Source of the DNA: Carnobacterium mobile DSM 4848
Lineage (GTDB): Bacteria > Bacillota > Bacilli > Lactobacillales > Carnobacteriaceae
DNA length: 64,000 nucleotides
Reading direction: 5' to 3'
Assembly: GCF_000744825.1 (NCBI RefSeq)
Contig: NZ_JQMR01000001.1
Coordinates: 1,845,501-1,909,500, forward strand
A program made the position numbers and the translations under genes. Of this stretch, positions 22,153-29,828 are shown piece after piece (position 1 is the first letter of the stretch; each line of letters opens with the position of its first letter). A model generated the notes under the pieces. That model was not told the origin of the DNA. It did no database searches and was given only the letters and a program-made list of their open reading frames with translations.

Positions 22153-22644
22153 ATGACAGTAGTCATACGGCCTAGCCGCTGGTCGGATTATCCGGACTTA
22201 GTAGCAATTGAAAACCAAATTTGGAATGAAACTAATACACCGAATGTCACCACTTATCCTTCAGCAGAAGCTTACCAGCAGCACCATCCCGTTGGGACAC
22301 ATTTAGTGGCGGTTAATGAAGAGTTGAATAAAGTAGTAGGGTTTGTGGGGTTTCATCCGCCAACGCCTCTAGCAGCTCACCAACGGACCTGGATGATCGA
22401 TATCGGCGTAGATCCCACTGCACAAAGTACCGGAGTCGGCTCCCAATTGTTGGAAGCTGTAAAACAAAAAGCAAAAGAACAGCAGATCCATAAACTGGGA
22501 TTGCGTGTGTTAGCTACGAATCAAAGTGCTATTCGTTTTTATCAAAAGAACGGCTTTGTGATCGAAGGAACACTAAAAGAGGAGTTCTGGTTGAATGGGC
22601 AATTTGTAGATGACATATTGATGGGCTTTACTTTAGAAAGCTAG
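22153..22644 (+). CDS. GNAT-family N-acetyltransferase
   Basis: A 163-residue Gcn5-type acetyltransferase transferring acetyl from acetyl-CoA to an unknown amine. Seen features are IDIGVDPTAQSTGVGSQLLE (the acetyl-CoA-binding loop, near 83-102), LRVLATNQSAIRFYQKNGF, and the EGTLKEEFWLNGQFVDDI tail found in phosphinothricin/ribosomal-type members. The ATG at 22153 follows AAGGAG 10 nt upstream. It is 4 nt after truA, so probably co-transcribed. Confidence 0.9.
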   Translation: MTVVIRPSRWSDYPDLVAIENQIWNETNTPNVTTYPSAEAYQQHHPVGTHLVAVNEELNKVVGFVGFHPPTPLAAHQRTWMIDIGVDPTAQSTGVGSQLLEAVKQKAKEQQIHKLGLRVLATNQSAIRFYQKNGFVIEGTLKEEFWLNGQFVDDILMGFTLES

Positions 22645-22654
22645 CAAAATTTGC

Positions 22655-22660
22655 TATACT
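22655..22660 (+). promoter_or_regulatory. Predicted extended -10 for the lipoprotein gene
   Basis: TGCTATACT with the hexamer TATACT at 22655-22660 is an extended -10; a weak TTTAGA lies 17 bp upstream. It precedes the lipoprotein start by about 75 bp. Confidence 0.4.
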
Positions 22661-22735
22661 AGCACAGTAAATAAATCAGGTAACACTTTTACCTATCAAT
22701 CAACGGATTGAAAACAATCGAAAAGGAGAATGGAA

Positions 22736-23224
22736 ATGTATAAAAAATCACTAGTCTTTTTTGCGGCAGCATTTGTTTTAGGAGGTTGCAGTACTAATAA
22801 AGCAGATGCACCTGCTGAAGAATCGTCTGAAGCGGCTGTTCAATCTAGTCAAGAAATGGTACAAGAAAGTTCCTCAGAAAGTGTCGCATCTGAAAGCTCA
22901 GCGGTAGAAAGTTCTGCATCATCAGAAGCAGCCGATACAGAAACTGACAGCGAAGATATGGCACCAGTCAGCGAAGAAGAAGTAGCTAACGCTGAAGAAG
23001 CAACTGATCTCAGCCAATACGAAGAACTAACTTATGCAAAAGATCAAATTGATTTGTCAGATTACGAAAGCCGCATCTTGACCGATAACCCAGGAAAACG
23101 TGTGATGCTCTTTTCAGACGGCAACCAACAAGCTTACAAAACAATCTATATCAAACACAACAATTGGTTAAAAGTGATCGACTTGAACAATGACGGTTTA
23201 GTGGTAAACGAATCCATCAAATAA
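22736..23224 (+). CDS. Ser/Glu/Ala-rich lipoprotein, unknown function
   Basis: A 162-residue predicted lipoprotein. The signal peptide ends in the lipobox VLGGC, giving a lipidated Cys near residue 18. Residues about 25-105 are a low-complexity Ser/Glu/Ala linker, and a conserved-looking C-terminal domain (about 110-162) has ILTDNPGKRVMLFSDG. It would be anchored outside the membrane with the domain held off the surface. The ATG at 22736 is 7 nt from AAGGAG; an ATG at 22730 is too close. I do not recognise the C-terminal domain. Confidence 0.85.
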   Translation: MYKKSLVFFAAAFVLGGCSTNKADAPAEESSEAAVQSSQEMVQESSSESVASESSAVESSASSEAADTETDSEDMAPVSEEEVANAEEATDLSQYEELTYAKDQIDLSDYESRILTDNPGKRVMLFSDGNQQAYKTIYIKHNNWLKVIDLNNDGLVVNESIK

Positions 23225-23269
23225 CCGGTTAAAAACCCGATAAAAGTTTCAAAAAAGCGGCTGGAAGGA

Positions 23270-23298
23270 TTGACAGCTGGCTTTTAAAACGGTATTAT
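23270..23298 (+). promoter_or_regulatory. Predicted rplM-rpsI promoter
   Basis: A consensus TTGACA (23270-23275) and TATTAT (23293-23298) are spaced 17 bp. Confidence 0.8.
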
Positions 23299-23307
23299 GT
23301 TAGATGG

Positions 23308-23364
23308 TATTGTTTGCCCCACATAATGAGCCCCGGAAACTTATATTGTGCACCAAACAAACAG
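23308..23364 (+). promoter_or_regulatory. Probable L13 leader RNA
   Basis: Between the promoter and rplM, TTGTTTG (near 23310) pairs with CAAACAA (near 23354) and encloses an imperfect CACATAAT/ATATTGTG arm with a CCCCGGAAA loop. Position and layout match the known Firmicute L13 leader, through which L13 represses rplM-rpsI. Assignment is from layout, not a covariance search. Confidence 0.65.
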
Positions 23365-23387
23365 ATAAGAATATGGAGGAAACTAAC

Positions 23388-23831
23388 GTGCGTACAACTT
23401 ATATGGCTAAACCTAGCGAAGTAGAACGTAAATGGTATGTGGTAGACGCAACTGATATCCCAATGGGACGTTTGTCTACTGTAGTAGCATCAATTCTACG
23501 CGGTAAAAATAAACCAACTTTCACACCCCACATCGATACTGGTGACTTTGTGATCGTTATTAATGCAGAAAAAATCAAATTAACTGGTAAAAAAGCAACT
23601 GACAAAATTTACTCTCACCACACTGGATACATCGGTGGATTGAAACAAGTTTCAGCTGGAGAATTACGTGCGAACAACCCACGTAAATTGATTGAAATGT
23701 CTGTCAAAGGTATGTTGCCTAAGAACACTTTAGGACGCAAACAAGGCATGAAATTACACGTTTACGCTGGTGCTGAACACGATCACCAAGCACAACAACC
23801 TGAAGTACTAGACATTACAAACTTAATTTAA
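23388..23831 (+). CDS. rplM: 50S ribosomal protein L13
   Basis: A 147-residue L13. The GTG at 23388 gives the family N-terminus [22 protein letters not shown] and follows GGAGG; the frame is open upstream but that part is leader. [16 protein letters not shown] and [18 protein letters not shown] are typical. L13 is an early 50S assembly protein. Confidence 0.98.
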   Translation: MRTTYMAKPSEVERKWYVVDATDIPMGRLSTVVASILRGKNKPTFTPHIDTGDFVIVINAEKIKLTGKKATDKIYSHHTGYIGGLKQVSAGELRANNPRKLIEMSVKGMLPKNTLGRKQGMKLHVYAGAEHDHQAQQPEVLDITNLI

Positions 23832-23844
23832 GGAGGGAAATTCT

Positions 23845-24237
23845 TTGGCACAAGTACAATATACCGGCACAGGCCGTCGTAAAAACTCAACAGCTCGCGT
23901 ACGTTTAGTACCCGGAACTGGTAAAATCATCATGAACAAAAAAGATATTACTGAATACATGCCTTTCCCATATTTATACGTAATCGTTAAACAACCTTTA
24001 GCAGTTACAGAAACATTGGAAAGCTATGACATTCACGTAAACGTAAATGGCGGTGGCTACACTGGACAAGCAGGCGCTACTCGTCATGGTATCGCTCGTG
24101 CGTTATTACAAGTAGACCCAGCTTTCCGTGCACCATTAAAAGCTGCAGGACTATTAACACGTGACCCACGTATGGTTGAACGTAAAAAACCAGGTCTTAA
24201 GAAAGCTCGTAAAGCTTCTCAATTCTCAAAACGTTAA
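23845..24237 (+). CDS. rpsI: 30S ribosomal protein S9
   Basis: A 130-residue S9 with a TTG start after AGGAGGG. It has [36 protein letters not shown] and the C-terminal SQFSKR tail that touches P-site tRNA. It follows rplM by 13 nt. A diverged copy of its middle lies 0.7 kb downstream. Confidence 0.98.
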   Translation: MAQVQYTGTGRRKNSTARVRLVPGTGKIIMNKKDITEYMPFPYLYVIVKQPLAVTETLESYDIHVNVNGGGYTGQAGATRHGIARALLQVDPAFRAPLKAAGLLTRDPRMVERKKPGLKKARKASQFSKR

Positions 24238-24333
24238 TTGCTGCAGCCGTTGCGAATTTATTCGCTTGCGGATACAGTATGGGACGGAGATTTCGAGAGA
24301 TATCGAGTACCAATCATTACAATATATAGTATC

Positions 24334-24368
24334 AAAAGAGAGCTGCTCATATGGCAGTTCTCTTTTTT
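24334..24368 (+). terminator. Terminator of rplM-rpsI
   Basis: AGAGAGCTGC (24337-24346) pairs with GCAGTTCTCT (24353-24362) with one wobble, followed by TTTTTTT. Confidence 0.88.
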
Positions 24369-24443
24369 TATGCACGAAAATTTAGATGGAATGAAAAAAA
24401 CGTATGTAGACTGATCTATGTACCAAATAAGGTGGTGGGAAAA

Positions 24444-24578
24444 GTGAATCCAAAAGAGAAAATGTTAGAGTTGATCAAAAAGAAACAAACAGGTGGTGGA
24501 AGATCTAAACAACAAACCAACTCGCCAAAAAATGATATAAAAAATATGCGAAAAGGTCCAAAGATTTTTAATAAATAA
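24444..24578 (+). CDS. Small basic protein, 44 residues, unknown function
   Basis: GTG at 24444 is preceded by GGTGGTGG. The product starts MNPKEKMLELIKKKQTGGG and ends RKGPKIFNK: an amphipathic helix followed by a disordered, Lys-rich tail. I recall similar short proteins annotated as hypothetical in other lactic acid bacteria, which would support a real gene, but I cannot verify this here. No promoter is obvious after the rpsI terminator. Confidence 0.6.
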   Translation: MNPKEKMLELIKKKQTGGGRSKQQTNSPKNDIKNMRKGPKIFNK

Positions 24579-24677
24579 GCTGTTTTACACTCCTTTGAAA
24601 GTATCAGACGGTGGTTTTATGTTTTATACAAGATATTTTTTTGATTCTGAATATGGACCATCTAGGTGATTAAAATG

Positions 24678-25007
24678 ATGGAGATAGCAGAACCAGGGAA
24701 ACAACTTGAAGTATTAGATACCACTGAATATATCCTGTTCTCATATTTACTTGAAGTTGTTAAACAACCTTTATTCTATGGACGCATTGCATTTAGTGCA
24801 GTGGGTCTATTTTTTGTCAAACACGGAAAAGGAGGGAATGATTCTTTATCTCGGAAACAGAGCATTGCTGATAAAGATGGTTCGCAACTTAGAAAACGGG
24901 TAGCGAACTATAAACAGGTTAACTCAGGAAAGCCTTTCACTTCTATCAAGGTTGGTTTATCAATGAAGACTTACGGCACTGAACTAAAAGATAATAAAAT
25001 ATTGTGA
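24678..25007 (+). pseudogene. ORF containing a diverged fragment of rpsI
   Basis: This frame encodes TTEYILFSYLLEVVKQPL, against [18 protein letters not shown] in S9. At DNA level 24,717-24,773 matches 23,944-24,000 without gaps at 44 of 57 positions by hand count. The sequence after it does not resemble S9, so the frame looks like a partial duplicate fused to unrelated DNA. An AGGTGA site lies 8 nt before ATG 24678, so translation cannot be excluded. Confidence 0.5.
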
Positions 25008-25429
25008 AGTATATCTAGAAAAGAAATGGTATTGATCAATACCAGTAGAAAAATTTCTTTGGACTGTTAAAACAAAAGTAGTTAGACAATACGACTGATT
25101 TAAAAGCCTTTTCCTCTCACAAAGTGATACCTAATCTCATTTGTTAAATCCGGCAATCATCTATTGAGGAGGTATAAAAAAATAACCCTATGGATAATGG
25201 GTTATTCATACACGATTTTAAAGAACTTTAAGTATCCGAATCTTCGTTACGAATTTCTCACTTAGAAGTCTCTTTAGTTTACCTTGAAAAAAGAAAGCTT
25301 TATCCTAAAGGTAACTTAATAAGTATGCCGGATCAACGATATGCCGTGTTTTAGTTGCTCCAAGGAGTACCTATTATTACCTTTTAAAACAGAATATCTA
25401 AATAAATAAGAAAGAACGGGTGACAAAAT
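25008..25429. other. Gap with a possible broken small gene
   Basis: After GAGGAGG at 25166, an ATG at 25190 opens MDNGLFIHDFKEL, then a TAA, then about 40 further open codons in the same frame (ISHLEVSLVYLEKRKLYPKG is part of it) to a TAG near 25352. AATAACCC (25181-25188) and GGGTTATT (25199-25206) form a hairpin over the start. This could be a small gene with one nonsense mutation. Nothing else is seen. Confidence 0.3.
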
Positions 25430-26368
25430 ATGACAAAAGCTGTATTAATTGTAAATCCTTCATCAGGAGGAGAGTCAGGAGAAAAGTATACAGAGCTTGC
25501 CGTAGAAACATTAGCGTCACTATACGACAGCATTGTGGTGAAAGAGACTGAAAAAGAAGGAGACGCTGAACGTTTTGCGAATGAGGCTGCTAAAGAAAAG
25601 GTAGAAGCTGTGTTCGTTATGGGTGGGGATGGTACCGTTAACGAAGGAGTGAATGGCATTGCCAAAGAAGAGCCACGTCCAAAGTTCGGGATTATTCCTC
25701 TGGGAACGGTAAATGATCTGGGACGCGCTTTAGGAATTCCACTTGATCCTGAAGAAGCAATCCGGATGTTACCACATGCTGTTACAAAGGAATTAGATAT
25801 TGGAAAAGTTAATGGCGGCTATTTTGTAGACGTCATTGCAATCGGAAAAATTCCAGAAGCGGTAAAAAATGTTAGTGCAGAACAAAAGACTCGTTTGGGA
25901 ACATTAGCTTATTTCATAGAAGGAGCAAAGGCAATCACTGAAGATCAGAGTTATCCTTTTAGGTTCTTGTTAGATGATGAGGTTATCGAACAAGATTCCT
26001 CTTTGGTGTTGATTGCACTGACCAATTCGGTAGGAGGATTCGAAAAGATGCTGCCACATGCGAAAATAGATGATGGTTATCTGCATTTAGTTGCTTTAAA
26101 AGGAAGTTCTTTCCTGGATAAAGTCAAACTAGTTCCTCAAGTTCTTACAGGTAATACAACAAATGCAGATGGAATCTTTTACCGGAATTTCGAATCCGGA
26201 GAAATTAATAGTTTAAAAGGAGACAGGAAGGTCACGAGCAACATTGATGGAGACGAAGGAGTTCCGCTGCCACTTAGAGTTCAGGTTCTGCCAAAGCATT
26301 TAACTATTTTTGTAAAAGATGAGCAAGCAAGTAGTGGATTTTCAAGAGCAGAGGAAAACTTATCATAA
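25430..26368 (+). CDS. Diacylglycerol/lipid kinase family protein
   Basis: A 312-residue soluble lipid kinase of the DagK/YegS type, phosphorylating a diacylglycerol-like lipid at the membrane face. The N-terminus has VNPSSGG, and the nucleotide-binding GGDGTVNEGVNG is near residues 64-75. FGIIPLGTVNDLGRALGIP follows near 85-103, and the beta-sandwich C-terminal domain contains NIDGDEGVPLPL. Several paralogues usually exist per genome, so the exact substrate is unsure. Confidence 0.9.
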   Translation: MTKAVLIVNPSSGGESGEKYTELAVETLASLYDSIVVKETEKEGDAERFANEAAKEKVEAVFVMGGDGTVNEGVNGIAKEEPRPKFGIIPLGTVNDLGRALGIPLDPEEAIRMLPHAVTKELDIGKVNGGYFVDVIAIGKIPEAVKNVSAEQKTRLGTLAYFIEGAKAITEDQSYPFRFLLDDEVIEQDSSLVLIALTNSVGGFEKMLPHAKIDDGYLHLVALKGSSFLDKVKLVPQVLTGNTTNADGIFYRNFESGEINSLKGDRKVTSNIDGDEGVPLPLRVQVLPKHLTIFVKDEQASSGFSRAEENLS

Positions 26369-26390
26369 AAAGAGGAGGGAGGTGCCATCT

Positions 26391-26582
26391 ATGCTAGACA
26401 GTTCCTTCCTCTTCTATTTGTATAGAGATTATCATTCCAAAGTAATCTCTCTTGGCCTTTATACCAATGCAGGGTACATCTCCTTTCTTCAATACCTAGA
26501 GTCTGATAAGCTAGAGACACAGCACAGGCTCAATTCCTTGCAAGCAGCTTTCTTGTTTCTCCACTCCAGGAAAAATTTGTGA
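26391..26582 (+). CDS. Small hypothetical protein, 63 residues
   Basis: ATG 26391 follows GGAGGGAGGTG at 26374-26384, a very strong binding site. The product MLDSSFLFYLYRDYHSKVIS and onward is Leu/Tyr-rich with an SRKNL end. It is 23 nt after the lipid kinase gene. I recognise no family, and a chance frame or gene remnant is possible. Confidence 0.4.
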   Translation: MLDSSFLFYLYRDYHSKVISLGLYTNAGYISFLQYLESDKLETQHRLNSLQAAFLFLHSRKNL

Positions 26583-26779
26583 TGCAATTTCATGATTCCT
26601 TTCAGATATATTTACAAGGAAATATATGTTCCTCCTATCCTATATTCTCTAGTGCAGTATATGGTTTTGTAACTTCATAGACATATCTGTTCACTTATTA
26701 TTGCTTATAAAGTCTATATCTTTCATGATTTATAAAAGGTATACTCGGAGAAATAGGTTTATATAAGGAGAGTAGCAAC

Positions 26780-27127
26780 ATGCTAATAAATATAGATAAT
26801 GATTTTTATGACAGAATAGCATCGATGGCAAAAGTTTTAGATATCTCTCCAGAAGAGTATTTAATAAAACAACATGACAGCAACGCTAACTTGAAGAGTG
26901 TTCTTCTTTCTGAGAAAGAAGAATTCACGACTTTTATTGTAGAATATAAAAATATGCTTGATCAATTATTTTATATTGAAGAAGATACAATGAAGACTTT
27001 AAATAAGGTCGGAAACCCGGCAGATATGAATAGAGTTTTTTCTCGGTTATGCACACTTATTGGTGAAGATGTTGGTTTTATCACTAAACTTTATATGGTT
27101 TATAAAGAAAAAGAACCTGTTCTTTAA
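26780..27127 (+). CDS. Hypothetical protein, 115 residues
   Basis: ATG 26780 is preceded by AAGGAG with 9-nt spacing. The first 35 residues (NIDNDFYDRIASMAKVLDIS then PEEYL) resemble the pattern of ribbon-helix-helix or small CopG-like N-termini, followed by a helical region with EFTTFIVEYKNMLDQLFYIEED. No firm family. It stands alone between AT-rich gaps. Confidence 0.6.
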   Translation: MLINIDNDFYDRIASMAKVLDISPEEYLIKQHDSNANLKSVLLSEKEEFTTFIVEYKNMLDQLFYIEEDTMKTLNKVGNPADMNRVFSRLCTLIGEDVGFITKLYMVYKEKEPVL

Positions 27128-27324
27128 TAAGATGCTAACTTTTTTCTTTACTAGTAGGTTTTCTATTTCATATTCATTACATTTGCTTGTACTATGTGTT
27201 GGGTACACTCTTCGCATCTTTTTATTAAGAATAAACAAAAGAACCGTAATTAAATAAGCCTCTATATACACATTTACAGGTTATTTTATATGGTGGACTT
27301 AATAAAGCGGATTTCGAGGAAAAC

Positions 27325-27386
27325 AAAAAAACAATGGCGTATCTTCCAGTCCATCCTCATGAATGGAAGATACGCTATTGTTTTTT
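27325..27386. terminator. Bidirectional terminator between convergent genes
   Basis: A stem of about 20 bp (AAACAATGGCGTATCTTCCA at 27328-27347 with 27364-27383, one wobble) is flanked by A-runs on the left and T-runs on the right. It would end transcripts from the 115-residue gene and, on the minus strand, from spx. The remainder of 27,128-27,637 shows only an open frame of about 62 codons (27,430-27,616) lacking a start codon. Confidence 0.85.
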
Positions 27387-27637
27387 ATACTATGCTTGTT
27401 ATTCGTTAGATCAGCAAATAAAGCACTAAGCACTGCGTATATCAGATAATCCAGACAAAAAGAGCTATTTAGTTATAGGCTTTGAGATAAGTACTATTTC
27501 TAATTTCATGTATAGAGGTAACTACTTGAATAATCAGATAATTGCTTATTATACATCTCTAAGCAAAGAGATTACACCATCAGAAGTAAATACATGCTTT
27601 ACTATGAAATTATCTTGAAGAACGTGATCACTTCGTT

Positions 27638-28036
27638 TTAGTATCCAACAATATTATGAGCTCGCATTAATTCAAGGGCACGGACTTCTCTCGGTAAGAA
27701 ACAGCGAATGTCATCTTCATTATACCCAATTTGCAATCTTTTATCGTCTATCAGAATTGGGCGACGTAATAACCCGGGGTTTTCTTGAACCAAAGTAAAC
27801 AAATCTTTAAGCGGTAATTCTTCTAAATCAATATTTAATTCTTGAAACGCCTTAGAACGTGTAGAAATAATTTCTTCTGTACCCTCTTCTGTCATTCGTA
27901 AAATAGATTTAATTTCAAGGATATCTAACGGGTCTGAAAAAATATTCTGTGCTTTATAAGGAATATTATTTTCTTCAAGCCAAGCCACTGCTTTACGACA
28001 AGAAGAACAACTAGGTGCTGTATATATGGTGACCAT
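27638..28036 (-). CDS. spx: Spx/ArsC-family transcriptional regulator
   Basis: A 132-residue Spx. The redox switch CSSC is at residues 10-13, followed by [14 protein letters not shown]. The RPILID segment near 92-97 and the length fit Spx rather than a true arsenate reductase. Spx binds the RNA polymerase alpha C-terminal domain and turns on thiol-stress genes; its level is set by ClpXP. Lactobacillales often hold several copies. It is monocistronic. Confidence 0.92.
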   Translation of the reverse strand: MVTIYTAPSCSSCRKAVAWLEENNIPYKAQNIFSDPLDILEIKSILRMTEEGTEEIISTRSKAFQELNIDLEELPLKDLFTLVQENPGLLRRPILIDDKRLQIGYNEDDIRCFLPREVRALELMRAHNIVGY

Positions 28037-28069
28037 TTGTTACACTCTCCTATGCAAAATTAATTTATA

Positions 28070-28097
28070 ACTATAGTTTATAATATTTCGTTCACAA
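28070..28097 (-). promoter_or_regulatory. Predicted spx promoter
   Basis: On the minus strand, TTGTGA (28097-28092) and TATAGT (28075-28070) are 16 bp apart, about 35 bp before the spx start. Confidence 0.55.
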
Positions 28098-28362
28098 TTG
28101 CTACACTTTTTTGTCACATTTTTGTCACTTTTATAAAAAATAACAAATTTTTACTTTTAGCAGTATGAAGAAATTAAATACGGTAAAGCTTAAACCGTTA
28201 ATTTTAGTGGTTAAAATAGGGTGAATGCTTTTTTTATCATTTCTCGACAGAAGACTCCCTCTTCTCTAAGGGGGAGATGAATGTCGGTTGAACGTTGTTC
28301 AACAAGTTGTCTCGTTTTTTGTTCCCATTCAGGCATAAAAAATAAATCTAAAAATGTAAGCG

Positions 28363-29698
28363 TTACTATTGAAGCGGGACTCTTTTCGGAGTATACTAAC
28401 AGCACAAGGAGGGGGAACAGATGTTCAAGTACAAAACTTATCGCTACCGGATTTACCCAAACAAGAAACAACAACAGTCCATTAACCAGACGATCGGTTG
28501 TGCTCGTTTTGTCTTCAATCATTTCTTACACCAGTGGACTGAAACCTACCAAGAAACAGGCAAAGGATTATCGTACAGTACGTGCTCCTCCCTCCTCACA
28601 CGGCTCAAAAAAGAAACTGAAACTCTTTGGTTGAAAGAAGTTGACAGTATTGCGCTTCAGTCTTCTCTTGAACATCTGGCGGATGGCTTCGAGCGTTTCT
28701 TCAAGAAACAAACCAAGTACCCGCGATTCAAAAGTAAAAAGAACCTTGTCCAATCTTATACCACTAAACAAACGAATGGAAACATCGCTATTTCAGGAAA
28801 CCAATTGAAACTCCCTAAGATAGGATGGATTCGTTTTGCGAAAAGCAGAGAAGTTGCTGGCAGAATAGTGAGGGCTGCTATTCGGAAAAATCCTTCTGGA
28901 AAGTGTTTTGTCTCGCTTTTGTGCGAAGTGGACATTCATCCCTTTCACAAGACGGGTTCTGCCGTAGGCATTGATCTGGGAATAACAGATTTTGCCATTT
29001 TGTCCACCGGAAAAAAGAGAGACAACCAACGGTTTACTGCTCAGATGGATAAGAAATTGAAGCGGGAACAACGGAAACTCTCCCGAAAATACGAACAAGC
29101 GAAAAAAGACGGGAAAGAGTTGTGGGAAGCCAAAAACTATCAGAAACAGAAACAAAAAACAGCAAAACTCCATGAGAAAGTTGCCAATCAACGAGAAGAC
29201 TTCTTAAACAAGCTCAGTACAGAGATCATCAAAAACCACGATATCATCTGTATCGAAGACCTGAATGTGCAAGGCATGAAAAGGAACCATAAACTCGCCA
29301 AAAGTATTTCCGATGTGTCGTGGTCGGCTTTTGTACAAAAATTGACCTACAAAGCAGATTGGTATGGAAAGAAAGTCATTAAAGTCAGTCGGTGGTTCCC
29401 TTCCAGTCAGATCTGTTCTGCATGTGGCCATCGGGACGGAAAGAAACCCTTGAACATACGAGCATGGGTCTGCCCGGAATGCGGGATACTTCATGACCGA
29501 GATATCAATGCGAGTATTACCATTCTGCAAGAGGGATTGAGGTCCTTACAACTTGTATAAAAAACAAAACCGCAGGTACTGCGGGGATAGCTTGGTCCAT
29601 AAAAGCAACCTCTGACAGTAAAGACATCCGCTGTTAAGTCTACTTTGTTCCCAAGAATCTCCCACTTCTAAGCGACCGCGTAAGTGGGAGTAGTTCAA
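28363..29698 (+). mobile_element. IS200/IS605-type element carrying tnpB only
   Basis: The element holds tnpB and no tnpA. The right end has the expected subterminal hairpin, CTCCCACTT (29659-29667) with AAGTGGGAG (29682-29690), then TAGTTCAA, ending in TCAA at 29695-29698 as in IS608-type right cleavage sites. The left end is uncertain; I place it at the TTAC at 28,363 by analogy. With no transposase in cis it would depend on a TnpA elsewhere. Confidence 0.7.
28421..29560 (+). CDS. tnpB: IS605-family RNA-guided nuclease TnpB
   Basis: A full-length 379-residue TnpB. The RuvC-like catalytic residues are visible: D185 in VGIDLGIT, E279 in IICIEDLN, and the Asp pair 359/361 in HDRDINAS. The zinc finger is CSAC (332-335) and CPEC (351-354). 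All key residues are intact, so the protein may be active as an RNA-guided DNA endonuclease that favours retention of its element. ATG follows AAGGAGGGGG. Confidence 0.95.
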   Translation: MFKYKTYRYRIYPNKKQQQSINQTIGCARFVFNHFLHQWTETYQETGKGLSYSTCSSLLTRLKKETETLWLKEVDSIALQSSLEHLADGFERFFKKQTKYPRFKSKKNLVQSYTTKQTNGNIAISGNQLKLPKIGWIRFAKSREVAGRIVRAAIRKNPSGKCFVSLLCEVDIHPFHKTGSAVGIDLGITDFAILSTGKKRDNQRFTAQMDKKLKREQRKLSRKYEQAKKDGKELWEAKNYQKQKQKTAKLHEKVANQREDFLNKLSTEIIKNHDIICIEDLNVQGMKRNHKLAKSISDVSWSAFVQKLTYKADWYGKKVIKVSRWFPSSQICSACGHRDGKKPLNIRAWVCPECGILHDRDINASITILQEGLRSLQLV

Positions 29699-29714
29699 AG
29701 GTTAGTGTTTCCTC
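29530..29714 (+). ncRNA. Predicted omega (reRNA) guide RNA of TnpB
   Basis: By analogy with studied TnpB systems, the guide RNA covers the end of tnpB and the right end. Visible structure is CCGCAG/CTGCGG (29570-29584) and the terminal CTCCCACTT/AAGTGGGAG hairpin. The guide would start after TCAA, at 29699, and read AGGTTAGTGTTTCCTC for the first 16 nt. Boundaries are inferred. Confidence 0.55.
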
Positions 29715-29769
29715 TACATCGTATATGAGTAAGCATAGAACTCAATGACAATTTAGAATGAAAGTAATT

Positions 29770-29816
29770 AATAAAATAAGCATTCCTACTCAAGGAGTAG
29801 GAACGCTTATTTTATT
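29770..29816. terminator. Bidirectional terminator
   Basis: AATAAAATAAGC-TTCCTACTC (29770-29791) pairs with 29795-29816 around an AAG loop; one mismatch pair. It serves the broken minus-strand gene and could stop transcripts leaving the tnpB element. Confidence 0.8.
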
Positions 29817-29828
29817 GGAAATGTTTAG

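Noticed and set aside
27430-27616. Open + strand frame of about 62 codons reading DNPDKKSYLVIGFEISTISN and onward
   Set aside because: It has no ATG, GTG or TTG with a binding site and no recognised similarity; at this AT content such a frame can occur by chance, though a gene remnant is possible.
28793-29530. Two long minus-strand frames inside tnpB
   Set aside because: They are opposite an intact tnpB with all catalytic motifs and contain no recognisable domain.
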